Source of the DNA: Bacillus salipaludis
GTDB lineage: Bacteria; Bacillota; Bacilli; Bacillales_B; DSM-18226
Assembly: GCF_004358205.1 (NCBI RefSeq)
Contig: NZ_SMYO01000027.1
Location: 1-45,611 of the forward strand
DNA length: 45,611 bases
Reading direction: 5' to 3'
Shown here: positions 17,427 through 30,699 of the stretch, piece by piece
How positions within the stretch are numbered: position 1 is the first letter of the stretch
How the letters are laid out: each line of letters begins with the position of its first letter
Notes under the pieces: model-generated
The model's database searches: none
The model's input: the letters and a program-made list of their open reading frames with translations, nothing else
What the model was told of the DNA's origin: nothing
Program-made: the position numbers and the translations under genes

Positions 17427-17684
17427 CTATCCAAGCAGGTCAAATATATCCCCGTACACTGCAATTAAAATATAATTAATCGCCAGTGCAATTCCGAAAG
17501 TAATTCCCGATTTAAGGACATTTTTTTGTCTAAATAATTTAACAATAAAGAAGACCCCCGCAATGACCAAGAAAATGTTACAGGCTAATAGGGACCAAAT
17601 CAAGCTGGGGCTCTCACTGTGGGGCACAGCGGTAACATGTAATAAATATTGTGGCAACAATGAAAAAATCTCCATCTTTTTCAA
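17427..17684 (-). CDS. Small two-helix membrane protein of unknown function
   Basis: An 85-residue protein with two hydrophobic segments (about 27-47 and 58-76) and little between them; no family recognised. LLHVTAVPHSESPS before the first helix contains two histidines. I prefer the TTG at 17684, which has AAAGGT seven bases upstream; a GTG at 17693 overlaps that site. It precedes the 328-residue membrane protein by 24 bases, so the two are likely co-translated partners. Confidence 0.55.
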   Translation of the reverse strand: MKKMEIFSLLPQYLLHVTAVPHSESPSLIWSLLACNIFLVIAGVFFIVKLFRQKNVLKSGITFGIALAINYILIAVYGDIFDLLG

Positions 17685-18027
17685 TCCACTCACCTTTGGT
17701 AAAAGTAAAAAACTAGATCATTTATTCCTTAATCATAGCATTCTCCGCTTGTTATTTGGATATTTATTTACATTATTACCTCATATTGGATTGATAGGTA
17801 ATCTCCGTAATTTTTATTATAATCAATAATGCATATAAAGTTATTAAGGAATAATTAAATTTGTCGTAATTCTTTTGACTTCGATGTATGATCCATTTTT
17901 ATCAATCATTTGTATTCCTTTACTTCTTTTGAATGCTTGCTTAGTATTAATTAGTATATGCAATCGATTAGCAAACTAAAATAACTTCTTGTAAAAATTG
18001 ATTAAGTTGGAAAGGAGCCTGTCCGTT
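17685..18027. other. Divergent promoter region with a 12-bp inverted repeat
   Basis: An AT-rich region between the membrane-protein pair and the lipoprotein. TTATTCCTTAAT at 17722-17733 recurs in reverse complement at 17843-17854, about 110 bases away. TTGACT at 17875 followed 17 bases later by TTTATC is a poor promoter candidate for the rightward gene. I see no gene here. Confidence 0.45.
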
Positions 18028-18849
18028 TTGAAAAGCGTTAAATTGATTTCAATCCTTTTAGCTATCACCCTACTAACCTCCTGTAATCCCATTAGGGTTC
18101 CGAAATCGACAATGGACCATCAAATGAGCTCAATGCCTCAGAATGTAATCCCGACAAAATCTGAATGGAAAACACCTGAGACACTAAAGCCGAATAAGAG
18201 AATTCCCATTTCAATTCTGATAAGAGATAAATCCAATAAACCAATCCAAGCGTTTGAAACGGTCCATACCAAAAAAATGCATTTAATTATTGTTAGTAAA
18301 GATTTATCTTATTTTTCTCATCTCCATCCGATTTATAAAGGAAATGGGGAATTTGATATTTCGACGGCCTTTCCAGCAGGCGGGGATTACCAACTAATTG
18401 CAGAAGTTACACCAAAAGGCGGCGGGGATAATAGTGTGGAAAAGCATTGGCTTCATATCGACGGGCCTATCCCTAAATCTAAACCACTCATTCCAGATCA
18501 AAAGTTAACGACAATGGTCGATGGCTTAAAAATAACTTTATCCTTCGACCATTTAATGGCAGAAATGAACTCAAACATGACCTTTATGATTCGGGATGCG
18601 AAGACGAATAAACCAATCAAAAACCTCCAGCCCTATTTAGGTGCACTGGGCCATGCCGTTGCCATAAAAGATGACCTGCACGAATATCTTCACATTCACC
18701 CAATGACAACCAAAGGAAACGGACCAAAAGTAACATTCATGACCTACTTCCCCCAAAAAGGTATCTATAAAATTTGGGGACAATTTCAATACCAAGGACG
18801 CATCATCGTTGCTCCCTTTATCGTGGACGTACCTAAAATGAATATGTAA
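18028..18849 (+). CDS. His/Met-rich lipoprotein, YtkA/FixH-like, possibly metal-binding
   Basis: A 273-residue lipoprotein. Residues 1-19 are a signal peptide ending in the lipobox LTSC, so Cys19 is lipidated and the protein is outside the membrane. STMDHQMSSMP follows and is Met/His-rich, like copper-binding tails. Then come two beta-rich domains. The first has MHLIIVSKDLSYFSHLHPIY (His98 and His100); the second has LGALGHAVAIKDDLHEYLHIHPM. Such paired His motifs recur in exported proteins linked to copper handling, but I cannot assign a specific role. I chose the TTG at 18028 because AAAGGAG lies ten bases upstream; the frame opens at 17998. It is divergent from two membrane proteins. Confidence 0.7.
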   Translation: MKSVKLISILLAITLLTSCNPIRVPKSTMDHQMSSMPQNVIPTKSEWKTPETLKPNKRIPISILIRDKSNKPIQAFETVHTKKMHLIIVSKDLSYFSHLHPIYKGNGEFDISTAFPAGGDYQLIAEVTPKGGGDNSVEKHWLHIDGPIPKSKPLIPDQKLTTMVDGLKITLSFDHLMAEMNSNMTFMIRDAKTNKPIKNLQPYLGALGHAVAIKDDLHEYLHIHPMTTKGNGPKVTFMTYFPQKGIYKIWGQFQYQGRIIVAPFIVDVPKMNM

Positions 18850-18850
18850 T

Positions 18851-18895
18851 TCGACAAAATTCGGGTGGTGACAGGCACCACCCGAATTTTGTCGA
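18851..18895. terminator. Perfect 20-bp stem between convergent genes (bidirectional terminator)
   Basis: Bases 18851-18870 are exactly complementary to 18876-18895 with a five-base loop, ACAGG. It lies between the lipoprotein stop and the P5C dehydrogenase stop. The outer stem carries AAAATT/AATTTT, so either strand ends its hairpin in a short T run. Confidence 0.75.
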
Positions 18896-18900
18896 TTCTA

Positions 18901-20448
18901 TTAGTATAATTCAGAGGTTGTTTTTGCTTGCATGTGTAGCAATAGATAATCTGGGCCGCCTGCTTTGGAGTCAGTTCCGGACATGTTGAAGCCGCCGAAT
19001 GGCTGGTAGCCAACGATGGCACCTGTACAGCCGCGGTTGAAGTAAAGATTACCAACATGGAAATCCTCTCGGGCTTGTTCCATATGCGCACGGTTTGAAG
19101 TGATGACCGCACCTGTTAAGCCGTATTCAGTGTTGTTGGCAATTTCAATTGCTTCATCAAAGTTTTTCGCCTTTGTGATGCCGACAACTGGTCCAAAGAT
19201 TTCTTCCTTCATAATGCGGGCGTTTGGAGCAAGGTCAGCAAAAACAGTTGGTTGAATGAAGTAGCCCTTTGAATTGTCCCCTTCACCTCCGGCCATTAAT
19301 TTACCTTCTTGTTTTCCAATTTCGATGTATTCCATGATCTTTTTGAACGCGTTGTTATCAATTACTGGACCAGTGAAAGTGCCCTGTTCAGTAGGTTCCC
19401 CCACTGTTAATGGTTTTGTTAACTCAATAACACGGTTTAGGACTGTATCATATACATCTTCAACGATTACTGCACGAGAACATGCAGAACATTTTTGACC
19501 GGAGAAACCGAAGGCAGAAGCAACAATGGATTGTGCAGCAAGCTCAAGATCTGCTTCACTGTCAACAACAATGGTATCTTTACCTCCCATTTCTGCAATC
19601 AAGCGCTTCATCCAGATTTGACCTTCATTTATTTTTGAAGAACGTTCAAAAATACGGAGACCAACATCACGGGAACCTGTGAAGCTGATGAAACGAGTAT
19701 CTTTATGATCAACTAAATAGTCACCCACTTCTGCACCGCTTCCTGGCACAAAGTTTAAGACACCCTTGGGAAGACCTGCTTCTTCCATTACTTCAACAAA
19801 TTTAGCAGCAATAATTGGCGTAGTAGACGCTGGTTTTAATAGGACCGTATTACCAGATACAATTGCAGCAACCGTTGTACCTGCCATGATTGCAAATGGG
19901 AAGTTCCAAGGTGAAATAATGATTCCTACACCAAGAGGTATATAGTCATAACGGTTGAATTCATTTGGACGGCTTTGAACGGGTACACCATTTTTAATTG
20001 CCAGCATTTGACGGCCATAGTATTCCAGAAAGTCAATACCTTCTGCTGTATCAGCATCTGCTTCTCTCCATGGCTTACCTGCTTCTTTTGTCATCAAAGC
20101 TGAAAACTCATGCTTGCGTCGGCGAATAATCGCAGCCGCTTTAAAAAGCACATCAGCACGAACTTCAGCTTTCGTTTTTTTCCACGTTTTGAATGCTTCT
20201 ACTGCTGCCTGCATCGCTTTTTCAGCAAGATCTTTGTTTGCTTTCGAAACGCGGCCAATTACCTCTTCTTTATTCGCTGGGTTATAGGAAACAATTTTAT
20301 CTTCAGTCGCAATTTTTTCACCGCCAATCACAAGGTCATAATCCTTGCCTAAATAACCTTTAACGGTTTGTAATGCCTGAAGATAAGCTTGGCGGTTTTC
20401 ATCAACCGTAAAATCTGTGAGTGGCTCATGTTTGTAAGGTTGTACCAT
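18901..20448 (-). CDS. rocA: 1-pyrroline-5-carboxylate (glutamate semialdehyde) dehydrogenase
   Basis: A 515-residue NAD-dependent aldehyde dehydrogenase that oxidises glutamate semialdehyde to glutamate in proline and arginine degradation. [11 protein letters not shown], the Rossmann segment [22 protein letters not shown] and the catalytic Cys in [11 protein letters not shown] are intact. The length equals that of B. subtilis RocA and PutC; the sequence alone does not tell me which. GGAGGG precedes the ATG. A near-perfect cre box lies 22-35 bases upstream, so glucose repression through CcpA is likely. No proline dehydrogenase is in the window. Confidence 0.93.
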   Translation of the reverse strand: MVQPYKHEPLTDFTVDENRQAYLQALQTVKGYLGKDYDLVIGGEKIATEDKIVSYNPANKEEVIGRVSKANKDLAEKAMQAAVEAFKTWKKTKAEVRADVLFKAAAIIRRRKHEFSALMTKEAGKPWREADADTAEGIDFLEYYGRQMLAIKNGVPVQSRPNEFNRYDYIPLGVGIIISPWNFPFAIMAGTTVAAIVSGNTVLLKPASTTPIIAAKFVEVMEEAGLPKGVLNFVPGSGAEVGDYLVDHKDTRFISFTGSRDVGLRIFERSSKINEGQIWMKRLIAEMGGKDTIVVDSEADLELAAQSIVASAFGFSGQKCSACSRAVIVEDVYDTVLNRVIELTKPLTVGEPTEQGTFTGPVIDNNAFKKIMEYIEIGKQEGKLMAGGEGDNSKGYFIQPTVFADLAPNARIMKEEIFGPVVGITKAKNFDEAIEIANNTEYGLTGAVITSNRAHMEQAREDFHVGNLYFNRGCTGAIVGYQPFGGFNMSGTDSKAGGPDYLLLHMQAKTTSELY

Positions 20449-20469
20449 GTTTGAAACCCTCCTATGTAT

Positions 20470-20483
20470 TAAAAACGTTTACA
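20470..20483 (-). promoter_or_regulatory. Catabolite-responsive element (cre) before rocA
   Basis: The minus strand reads TGTAAACGTTTTTA, which fits the Bacillus cre consensus TGWAANCGNTNWCA at 13 of 14 positions. Its place just upstream of the ribosome site suggests CcpA would block elongation or initiation there. Confidence 0.65.
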
Positions 20484-20530
20484 TCCAATTCACTTTATAG
20501 TATCAATCATTTGAACTATAGTTATAACCT

Positions 20531-20562
20531 GAAAAAAAAGATCCGGGGCCGGCCCCGGATCT
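20531..20562 (-). terminator. Terminator after camS (24-bp perfect palindrome)
   Basis: Bases 20539-20562 are a perfect 24-bp palindrome, very GC-rich in an AT-rich setting, with core GGGGCCGGCCCC. On the minus strand it is followed by eight T residues. Confidence 0.85.
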
Positions 20563-20583
20563 GGTTTTAAAAAAGTATAATAT

Positions 20584-21729
20584 TTAGTAAATATGAACAA
20601 ACGGTTCTGTTTCGTTTGCCTTTTTGACTATAAGTGCCTCAGGACCATCAACGGATGTTACACTGACGGAAACCGAAATATATTTCGGAAAACGATCCAT
20701 GACCAGACCTGTTACATATTGGGTAAAGCCGACAGCTTCCATTTTTCCATAGAATTGAATCGGAATTGAGATTTTAAGATCTTGGAGTTGATCGCCAACA
20801 TAAAAGGCTCTGCCAATTACGCCGTTATAATTTGGAAAATACTCTTCAACATCCTGCTTAAAGTTTAAAAATGCAGTAAGGTCATCCCTATGCTTATCTT
20901 GTGCGTCGGTTGACGGGAATAAGAAGTATTTTTCGTTTACTTTTTCCCAGCCATCTATACTTGAACTGCCGGCATCTACATTCGTGTACGCAAAGAAATT
21001 ACCTGGAACAACCGATGATTTGCTCTGTGTTTCAAATAAGGCAATTGTCACTGGTATATTCCCCAATTTTTTCATACTGCGAATACGTTTTAATACTTCC
21101 GCGGCAATTTGTTCTCCTTCGCTTTTCATTTTAGAATAGTCTATTTTCTTCTCATAGGTCGGCCCGTATTGAACCGTTTGATAATAATAAATCGAATTTA
21201 ATGCAAGTCCAATTGTGATTCCGCCCAATTTAACTGTACCTTTATCCGTTTTTGTCAAATAATCATGCTCCAAAATATGAGCAAGGTAAATCGGCGTTTC
21301 CCCTTTTCCGGTATCGAGCGGATTTAAACCGATATTTTCAGATGATTTTAATCCTTGTTCCTTTAACTGAGCCTTTGTAAATTTTCGATTTAACCAAAGT
21401 TTAATCGTATCCCGTTTAATTTGCTGTCCCTCTTGAAAGTAATATTGATCTGTATCAAAGGTATTTTGGGCAATCCGCATTAAACCTGTTTCAAATTCAT
21501 CAATATCGTATCTCGTGTTAAGATTGCCGACAATCATCCCGCGGGCTTCCCCAGGTTCAAATGGTAAAATCGTCCGATAATACTTGTCGGAAATATTATA
21601 TTTAGGAATAATTGCTTTTCCTTTCGTTTTCTCTTTTGTTTGCACGACCTCATCCTGCTTTTGAAAGTTTAATGAACAGCCGCTGAGCAGAAGGACAAAC
21701 GAAAAGACAAGCAGTATAAGCTTTTTCAC
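20584..21729 (-). CDS. camS: CamS family lipoprotein (sex pheromone precursor family)
   Basis: A 381-residue lipoprotein matching CamS (YerH in B. subtilis). The signal peptide MKKLILLVFSFVLLLSGC ends in the lipobox LSGC, so the mature protein is anchored outside the membrane. The family core includes YYRTILPFEPGEARGMIVGNLNTRYD and DGWEKVNEKYFLFPS. In staphylococci the cleaved signal peptide of CamS is the source of the cAM373 pheromone-like heptapeptide; the role of the protein itself is unknown. The GTG start at 21729 has AGAGGTG upstream. It lies 14 bases after ligA, so it is the end of the pcrB-pcrA-ligA-camS transcript. Confidence 0.92.
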   Translation of the reverse strand: MKKLILLVFSFVLLLSGCSLNFQKQDEVVQTKEKTKGKAIIPKYNISDKYYRTILPFEPGEARGMIVGNLNTRYDIDEFETGLMRIAQNTFDTDQYYFQEGQQIKRDTIKLWLNRKFTKAQLKEQGLKSSENIGLNPLDTGKGETPIYLAHILEHDYLTKTDKGTVKLGGITIGLALNSIYYYQTVQYGPTYEKKIDYSKMKSEGEQIAAEVLKRIRSMKKLGNIPVTIALFETQSKSSVVPGNFFAYTNVDAGSSSIDGWEKVNEKYFLFPSTDAQDKHRDDLTAFLNFKQDVEEYFPNYNGVIGRAFYVGDQLQDLKISIPIQFYGKMEAVGFTQYVTGLVMDRFPKYISVSVSVTSVDGPEALIVKKANETEPFVHIY

Positions 21730-21743
21730 GGTGGTAACACCTC

Positions 21744-26017
<4,274 letters not shown>

Positions 26018-26083
26018 TTTCATCACCGCCAAATCAAACATTTGTTCTTATTTTATCATTATCTTTACTCTTCCAGCAAATTT

Positions 26084-26767
26084 CTATCGAACTGCCTGCA
26101 CTGTTTTTAAGGCATTTTTAAAATCTTCATAAATCGCATTTCCTACGACAATTACATCTGCAAACTTTGCCATTTCCACTGCCTGTTCATATGTGGATAT
26201 ACCACCGCCATAAAAAAAGGTCGCTTTTTCAAGGACTTTTTTCACCTCTGAAACCATTTCTGGTTGTCCATATTGCCCGCTAAACTCGAGATAAAAAATA
26301 GGCAGTTGAAACATTTTTTCAGCCATCATCGCATAGGCCCTTACATCTTCAGCCGTAATCTCCGTTACAGCATTTGTCAGTTTGGCTGCTTTGCATTCAC
26401 TATTCATGATGCAATAGCCTTCCATAACGATTTCTTCCCAATCCATAAGGTCGCCAAATTCTTTCACTGCTTGATGGTGAAGCCCAGTAATCCATTTTGT
26501 ATCCTTACTATTTAGAATCGTTGGAATAAAATAGAGATCAAATCCAGGGGTAACTGTTTCAACACTTGATACCTCCAGAACACATGGTACAGCAAACTTG
26601 CGTATTCTGGCCATTAAATCGAGGACATTTTCGAGTGTAACTCCATCTGTACCTCCCACTATCACTGCATCCGTACCTGATTCACAAATTTCTTCTAAAT
26701 GTTCATCCGATATCTGTTTATTAGGGTCGAGTTTAAACACATGGCGCCACTCGCGAAAATCATACAT
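26084..26767 (-). CDS. pcrB: Heptaprenylglyceryl phosphate synthase
   Basis: A 227-residue TIM-barrel protein of the GGGP synthase family, which transfers a heptaprenyl chain to sn-glycerol-1-phosphate, a bacterial counterpart of archaeal ether lipid synthesis. [11 protein letters not shown] at the N-terminus, [19 protein letters not shown] and the phosphate-binding YGGGIST near 188 are the family motifs. GGAGG lies upstream of the ATG. It precedes pcrA by about 65 bases, the usual arrangement that gave it its name. Confidence 0.95.
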   Translation of the reverse strand: MYDFREWRHVFKLDPNKQISDEHLEEICESGTDAVIVGGTDGVTLENVLDLMARIRKFAVPCVLEVSSVETVTPGFDLYFIPTILNSKDTKWITGLHHQAVKEFGDLMDWEEIVMEGYCIMNSECKAAKLTNAVTEITAEDVRAYAMMAEKMFQLPIFYLEFSGQYGQPEMVSEVKKVLEKATFFYGGGISTYEQAVEMAKFADVIVVGNAIYEDFKNALKTVQAVR

Positions 26768-26860
26768 CCCAAGGTCCTCCTACATTCATTTCATTACACC
26801 ATTATAGCATTAGAGGAAACGTAATAAAAAAGAAAACCTAATAGAAAGAAAATCCAACTA

Positions 26861-26939
26861 GAAAAGCGGAAGCACCCTGTTCAGCCTAAGGCAAGTGCTG
26901 AAGCAACCTAAAGGGTCTAGGCGCTGGAGCCGGACAAAA
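26861..26939. repeat. Dispersed Bacillaceae-type intergenic repeat (AAAAGCGGAAGC...)
   Basis: The stretch begins GAAAAGCGGAAGCACC and ends GGCGCTGGAGCCGGAC, much more GC-rich than its flanks. From memory, very similar units beginning AAAAGCGGAAGCGCC are scattered between genes in many Bacillaceae genomes; I cannot search here. It lies between pcrB and the yerC terminator, with no ORF. Confidence 0.6.
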
Positions 26940-26971
26940 GAAAAACCGAAGAATATCTCTCCGGTTTTTGG
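26937..26971 (-). terminator. Terminator of yerC
   Basis: AAAACCGGAGAG...CTTCGGTTTTTC on the minus strand pairs with an interior bulge just after the yerC stop and runs into TTTTTC. Confidence 0.8.
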
Positions 26972-26973
26972 CT

Positions 26974-27291
26974 TTATGATTCCTCAGTTGTAGTCGACTT
27001 TTCTTCTTTGACTCGTTCTAGCACCAATTCATAGGTGTCATTGCCATAGTTTAAGCAGCGTTTTACACGTGAGATAGTTGCAGTACTCGCACCGGTTTCT
27101 GCTTCAATTCGGTGATAGGTATTTCCTTCACGAAGCATTCTGGCTACCTCTAAGCGTTGGGCCAATGACTGAATTTCATTAATCGTGCAAAGGTCATCAA
27201 AAAAACGATAACACTCTTCAAGATCTTTTAACGAAAGAATCCCTAGAAAAAGTTGATCCAGTTCTTTCCCTCTTAGCTTATTTATTTGCAT
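26974..27291 (-). CDS. yerC: YerC, TrpR-fold DNA-binding protein
   Basis: A 105-residue protein of the YerC/YecD TrpR-related family. The C-terminal helix-turn-helix is clear: REGNTYHRIEAETGASTATISRVKRCLNYG. LFLGILSLKDLEECYRFFDDLCT is the N-terminal helical part used for dimerisation in TrpR. It probably is a transcriptional regulator; its targets are not known to me. It lies 28 bases after yerB and ends at a terminator. Confidence 0.93.
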   Translation of the reverse strand: MQINKLRGKELDQLFLGILSLKDLEECYRFFDDLCTINEIQSLAQRLEVARMLREGNTYHRIEAETGASTATISRVKRCLNYGNDTYELVLERVKEEKSTTTEES

Positions 27292-27319
27292 ATTTTATAC
27301 CCCTTTAGTTTGAATAAAA

Positions 27320-28372
27320 TTATTTCACATTAAACGAAACACTTTTTTGCATTCCCGGATCTGTTGGAACAACATTTACCCATGTTTTACCTTGGACAAA
27401 TGGAACCTCTTCTCCATTCTTCATTGGGACAATCCTACCGTTCTCATTTTTCCATTCCACTTCGTTTACTTTCCCCATCTGCACTAAATAACCTTTTCCT
27501 CCGGATTGAAAATCAATCGTACGACGTCCTTTTTTGTCGATTACTTCATGCTTTGCCTCAACAATGAAAATATTATCTAGAAGAATCGGGTCTTTTGTTT
27601 CTAAATCAACAGTTTGTTCCCCGCCCTGGAAACGTTTATATTTCCCTGTAGCGGAATCATACTCATACACACAATCAAAATCGCCGCTAGCATAATAAGA
27701 AATCTTTACCGATTTAGCATCGGCGCCGGTAACCTTTTTAGCGTCCTCTTCTGAAAGAAATTTAAAGGCAGGTGGTGTTTTGTCCATTGAATATTTGTTC
27801 ATTTTCGCACCCTTTAAAATATTATCATAGGTGATATACGAATTGTGCGGTGCTACTCTAAAACTCGCCCGATGGAAAAGTGTTCCGTCATAAACCATGC
27901 CATTCAAGTTGTCAATATAGCCTGATTCAAGCATTTTTTTGGCTTCCGGACTATAGCCGTGAGCAATATAAAGTGCATTTAAACCTTTGGCTAAATCAAT
28001 ATAATAATCCCGGGCGCTCCGTACCGGCCCGATATTTTTTGGCCTTTCGCTTTGAAATACGGCAAGAAATCTTGTGATATTCCCTTCAGCCAAAATTTCA
28101 TAAACGATATCAGCCTTGTTTAAACCAGATTGCGGTCTTGCTGCAGGATGGTTATTAATCATTACAGCAACAGCTCTGCTGTCTGTTTCAGTCTGTGAAC
28201 CCTTTCCGGTTAAAGGAAAATAATATGGGAATTCATTCTTTTCATCCGCTTTTTGTTCAACTTTTCCTACATCTTTTTTCACATTCTCATCAGGCTTTTT
28301 GACAGTTTCCTTTTTGCTGCATCCGGACACCAATAAGAAGACAGCTGCCACTATGACCGCCCATTTCTTCAT
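27320..28372 (-). CDS. yerB: YerB, DUF3048 lipoprotein
   Basis: A 350-residue exported lipoprotein: MKKWAVIVAAVFLLVSGC gives a signal peptide with lipobox VSGC. After a Lys/Glu-rich linker comes DUF3048, with FPLTGKGSQTETDSRAVAVMINNHPAARPQSGL, DIVYEILAEGNITRFLAVFQ and the C-terminal DUF3048_C part (GQMKVNEVEWKN-like region, then GKTWVNVVP). Function of the domain is unestablished. GGGGTGG precedes the ATG. Gene order yerA-yerB-yerC is conserved with B. subtilis. Confidence 0.92.
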   Translation of the reverse strand: MKKWAVIVAAVFLLVSGCSKKETVKKPDENVKKDVGKVEQKADEKNEFPYYFPLTGKGSQTETDSRAVAVMINNHPAARPQSGLNKADIVYEILAEGNITRFLAVFQSERPKNIGPVRSARDYYIDLAKGLNALYIAHGYSPEAKKMLESGYIDNLNGMVYDGTLFHRASFRVAPHNSYITYDNILKGAKMNKYSMDKTPPAFKFLSEEDAKKVTGADAKSVKISYYASGDFDCVYEYDSATGKYKRFQGGEQTVDLETKDPILLDNIFIVEAKHEVIDKKGRRTIDFQSGGKGYLVQMGKVNEVEWKNENGRIVPMKNGEEVPFVQGKTWVNVVPTDPGMQKSVSFNVK

Positions 28373-28437
28373 CTAATAGCCACCCCTATTTTTGGTTAAA
28401 AGACTTTTACACTGTAATGCATTAACCTATTTACATT

Positions 28438-30180
28438 TTAACGCATTATAGACGGAAAGAGTACTGTTTTATTCATAACATCGTACATTCCTTGCTGTGT
28501 GATTCGAATATACGGTAAATGGGTTGAAGAGAAAAATAATAAACTACTAATGGGGTCTCCAAATGAATACCCTCGTTCACTCAATTCTTCAAGAAGTCTT
28601 TTTTCTTCCTCCATTAAATGTTCCATCGGCTTTTCCGACATGATTCCTCCCAATGATAAAGGAACCTCACAAATCACTTGACCATCCTGAACTAACACAA
28701 TTCCTCCGCCAAGTTCTTTCATTCGATCAAATGCATGGATCATATCTTTTTTATTTTTACCAATTAAAATAATATCCCCAGTGCCTGAAAATGAACTTGC
28801 AAGCGCGGATAACTTTGAAGTAAATCCTTTTAGCATGGTATTGATTCTCCACTTACCTTTACGGTCAATCAGTGTAAAGAAGCTTTCATCATGATTGGTT
28901 GGCAGTTCATCTCCTGAAACATCAATGGCAATGGAATAGGGCTTCGTGATAACAGAATTCTCCATTTTAATCCCAAATGGCATTGAAAATTGCAAATCAT
29001 CAATAGACAAATTCCAATCGAGTTCTAGTGGCTTAAGTCCGAAGTCCGGCCAGTTAATCTCAGCATTTACTTCCGTTTGTTTCCCGTCGCGTTTAACCCA
29101 TTTACCTTTCGCAAGAACAGAAATAGGAGTTGGGTCTTCAATACTCGATAAGAAGTTAATATTGGCAACCCGTCCGGTTGCAATACTTCCGTGTAAATGC
29201 TCAATATTATAGTACCTTGCGACGTTAATCGTTGCCATATTATAAGCATCGATGCTCGGAACATCCTTTTCGATTGCAATCCGGATCATTTGATCAATAA
29301 TCCCCTGCTCGTAAAAGTTTGATGTTGACCCATCTGTCGTAAACATGAACCGATCATACGTTTGAATCCCTAATCGTTTTATATCGTCAAGAAGTACTGG
29401 TAAATCTGGCCGAATCGATGAATGGCGCAATGTTACCATATAACCTTGCATTAGTCGATTATAAACTTCTTCACCTGTCATTGATTCATGGTCACAATCT
29501 GCCCCAAGCAGCATCAGCTTCGCTAAAGTCTTTTCAGACGCACCCGGAAAATGACCTTCAATTTTCTTCCGCATCCGCTTTGCTTCTTGAATCCAATGAA
29601 GCATCATATCGTCCCCGTCTAGAAGCTTCGGCCAACCGGTTAATTCCCCACCCTGAAGGACAGCATCATGCTCAAGCCACAATTTTACATTACTGTGTGA
29701 AAATGTTTCTTCTTCCCCTAATATTTCCGTTTGAGAATCAAAACGGCTCCACCAAAACATTGTAGTCGGAATGGTCCGCAGCTCTCTCAATAATGAAAAC
29801 GCTTCCCTTTTTTTTAAGTTTAAAATTAGCGCCATATTGTCATTGATTAAGGTTGTCGTTCCAAATTGTGATGCATATTCCGCTAATGTATGGGGATTAT
29901 ATAATTGAAACGGATGGGCATGCGGTTCAATGTATCCAGGAACAAGAATTTCATTTGTACAATCGATCACTTCGCAGTTCTTTAATGTAGCCGGCAAGTT
30001 TTCGCCGACATAAACAATCCGATCATCATAAATCCAAATATTGGCTCTCATCCATTGACGAATAGCCTGATTTAAATACAAAGCATTTTTTAATAAAATG
30101 GTGGGAGAAGTTCTCCCCTCTAATACTGATACATGCGTCCGTAAATGTTTATTTTTCCATCGATAACGTTGTTCCAGCAC
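28438..30180 (-). CDS. yerA: YerA, adenine-deaminase-like amidohydrolase
   Basis: A 580-residue metal-dependent amidohydrolase. VPGYIEPHAHPFQ (near 84) is the first metal-ligand H-x-H, GHFPGA (near 208) and the H in LRHSSIRPD follow. The C-terminal domain (GGGIVLVQDGQVICEVPLSLGG) is the adenine deaminase C-terminal region. The family turns adenine to hypoxanthine, although YerA's own substrate has not been settled as far as I know. Its place downstream of the purine operon fits a salvage role. The start is GTG at 30180 with GAGGGAGGG seven bases upstream. Confidence 0.88.
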   Translation of the reverse strand: MLEQRYRWKNKHLRTHVSVLEGRTSPTILLKNALYLNQAIRQWMRANIWIYDDRIVYVGENLPATLKNCEVIDCTNEILVPGYIEPHAHPFQLYNPHTLAEYASQFGTTTLINDNMALILNLKKREAFSLLRELRTIPTTMFWWSRFDSQTEILGEEETFSHSNVKLWLEHDAVLQGGELTGWPKLLDGDDMMLHWIQEAKRMRKKIEGHFPGASEKTLAKLMLLGADCDHESMTGEEVYNRLMQGYMVTLRHSSIRPDLPVLLDDIKRLGIQTYDRFMFTTDGSTSNFYEQGIIDQMIRIAIEKDVPSIDAYNMATINVARYYNIEHLHGSIATGRVANINFLSSIEDPTPISVLAKGKWVKRDGKQTEVNAEINWPDFGLKPLELDWNLSIDDLQFSMPFGIKMENSVITKPYSIAIDVSGDELPTNHDESFFTLIDRKGKWRINTMLKGFTSKLSALASSFSGTGDIILIGKNKKDMIHAFDRMKELGGGIVLVQDGQVICEVPLSLGGIMSEKPMEHLMEEEKRLLEELSERGYSFGDPISSLLFFSSTHLPYIRITQQGMYDVMNKTVLFPSIMR

Positions 30181-30345
30181 ATGATATCCCTCCCTCTTTA
30201 AGTCTATTTATCTATATAAGAATATTGATTTAATCGTAAAGAAAACCCTTACAAAATCCATTTGTTAATATACTATCATATTTCGCAATGTAAAGCAGTA
30301 AAGACTTGATAAATAATGTTAAAATTTTGTGAAGGAGTGAACAAA

Positions 30346-30660
30346 ATGAATATTAAACCAAATATTGGGATTTTAAATGCGTTGATTCGCATTACCTTTG
30401 GCTTGACTGTTCTTGCTTGGGCAACCGCCAAGCTTGTTAAAAGACCTTGGAGAGACTCTTATTTATTGGCCGCTGTTTGTGGTGCAATGAAGGTGGGAGA
30501 AGGCATTGTCCGTTACTGTCCAGTAACGGCTTTTTATAAAAAATGTCCTGTAATGAATTCTGAAATTAAACAGTCTGAGGCTCATCATGATTCAATGGAT
30601 GGGTTGGAGGGATTAACAAATCTGGATGGGGATGAGGTTTTGCCTTATAACCCGACTTAA
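30346..30660 (+). CDS. DUF2892 (inner-membrane YgaP-like) protein
   Basis: A 104-residue protein beginning MNIKPNIGILNALIRITFGL, the typical N-terminus of DUF2892, with two short membrane helices (about 9-27 and 42-58) and the family motif RYCPVTAFYKKC. The C-terminal 35 residues are acidic. Function is unknown; in other proteins the domain is fused to rhodanese. I chose the ATG at 30346, which has AAGGAGTGA upstream. It is divergent from yerA and convergent to purD. Confidence 0.85.
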   Translation: MNIKPNIGILNALIRITFGLTVLAWATAKLVKRPWRDSYLLAAVCGAMKVGEGIVRYCPVTAFYKKCPVMNSEIKQSEAHHDSMDGLEGLTNLDGDEVLPYNPT

Positions 30661-30667
30661 AGATCTA

Positions 30668-30699
30668 AAGCCTTCTCTAGGGAGGGCCTTTTTGTTTTT
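30668..30699 (+). terminator. Terminator of the DUF2892 gene
   Basis: AGCCTTCTCTAGGGAGGGCC folds with G-T wobbles and is followed by TTTTTGTTTTT, eight bases after the stop. Confidence 0.75.
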
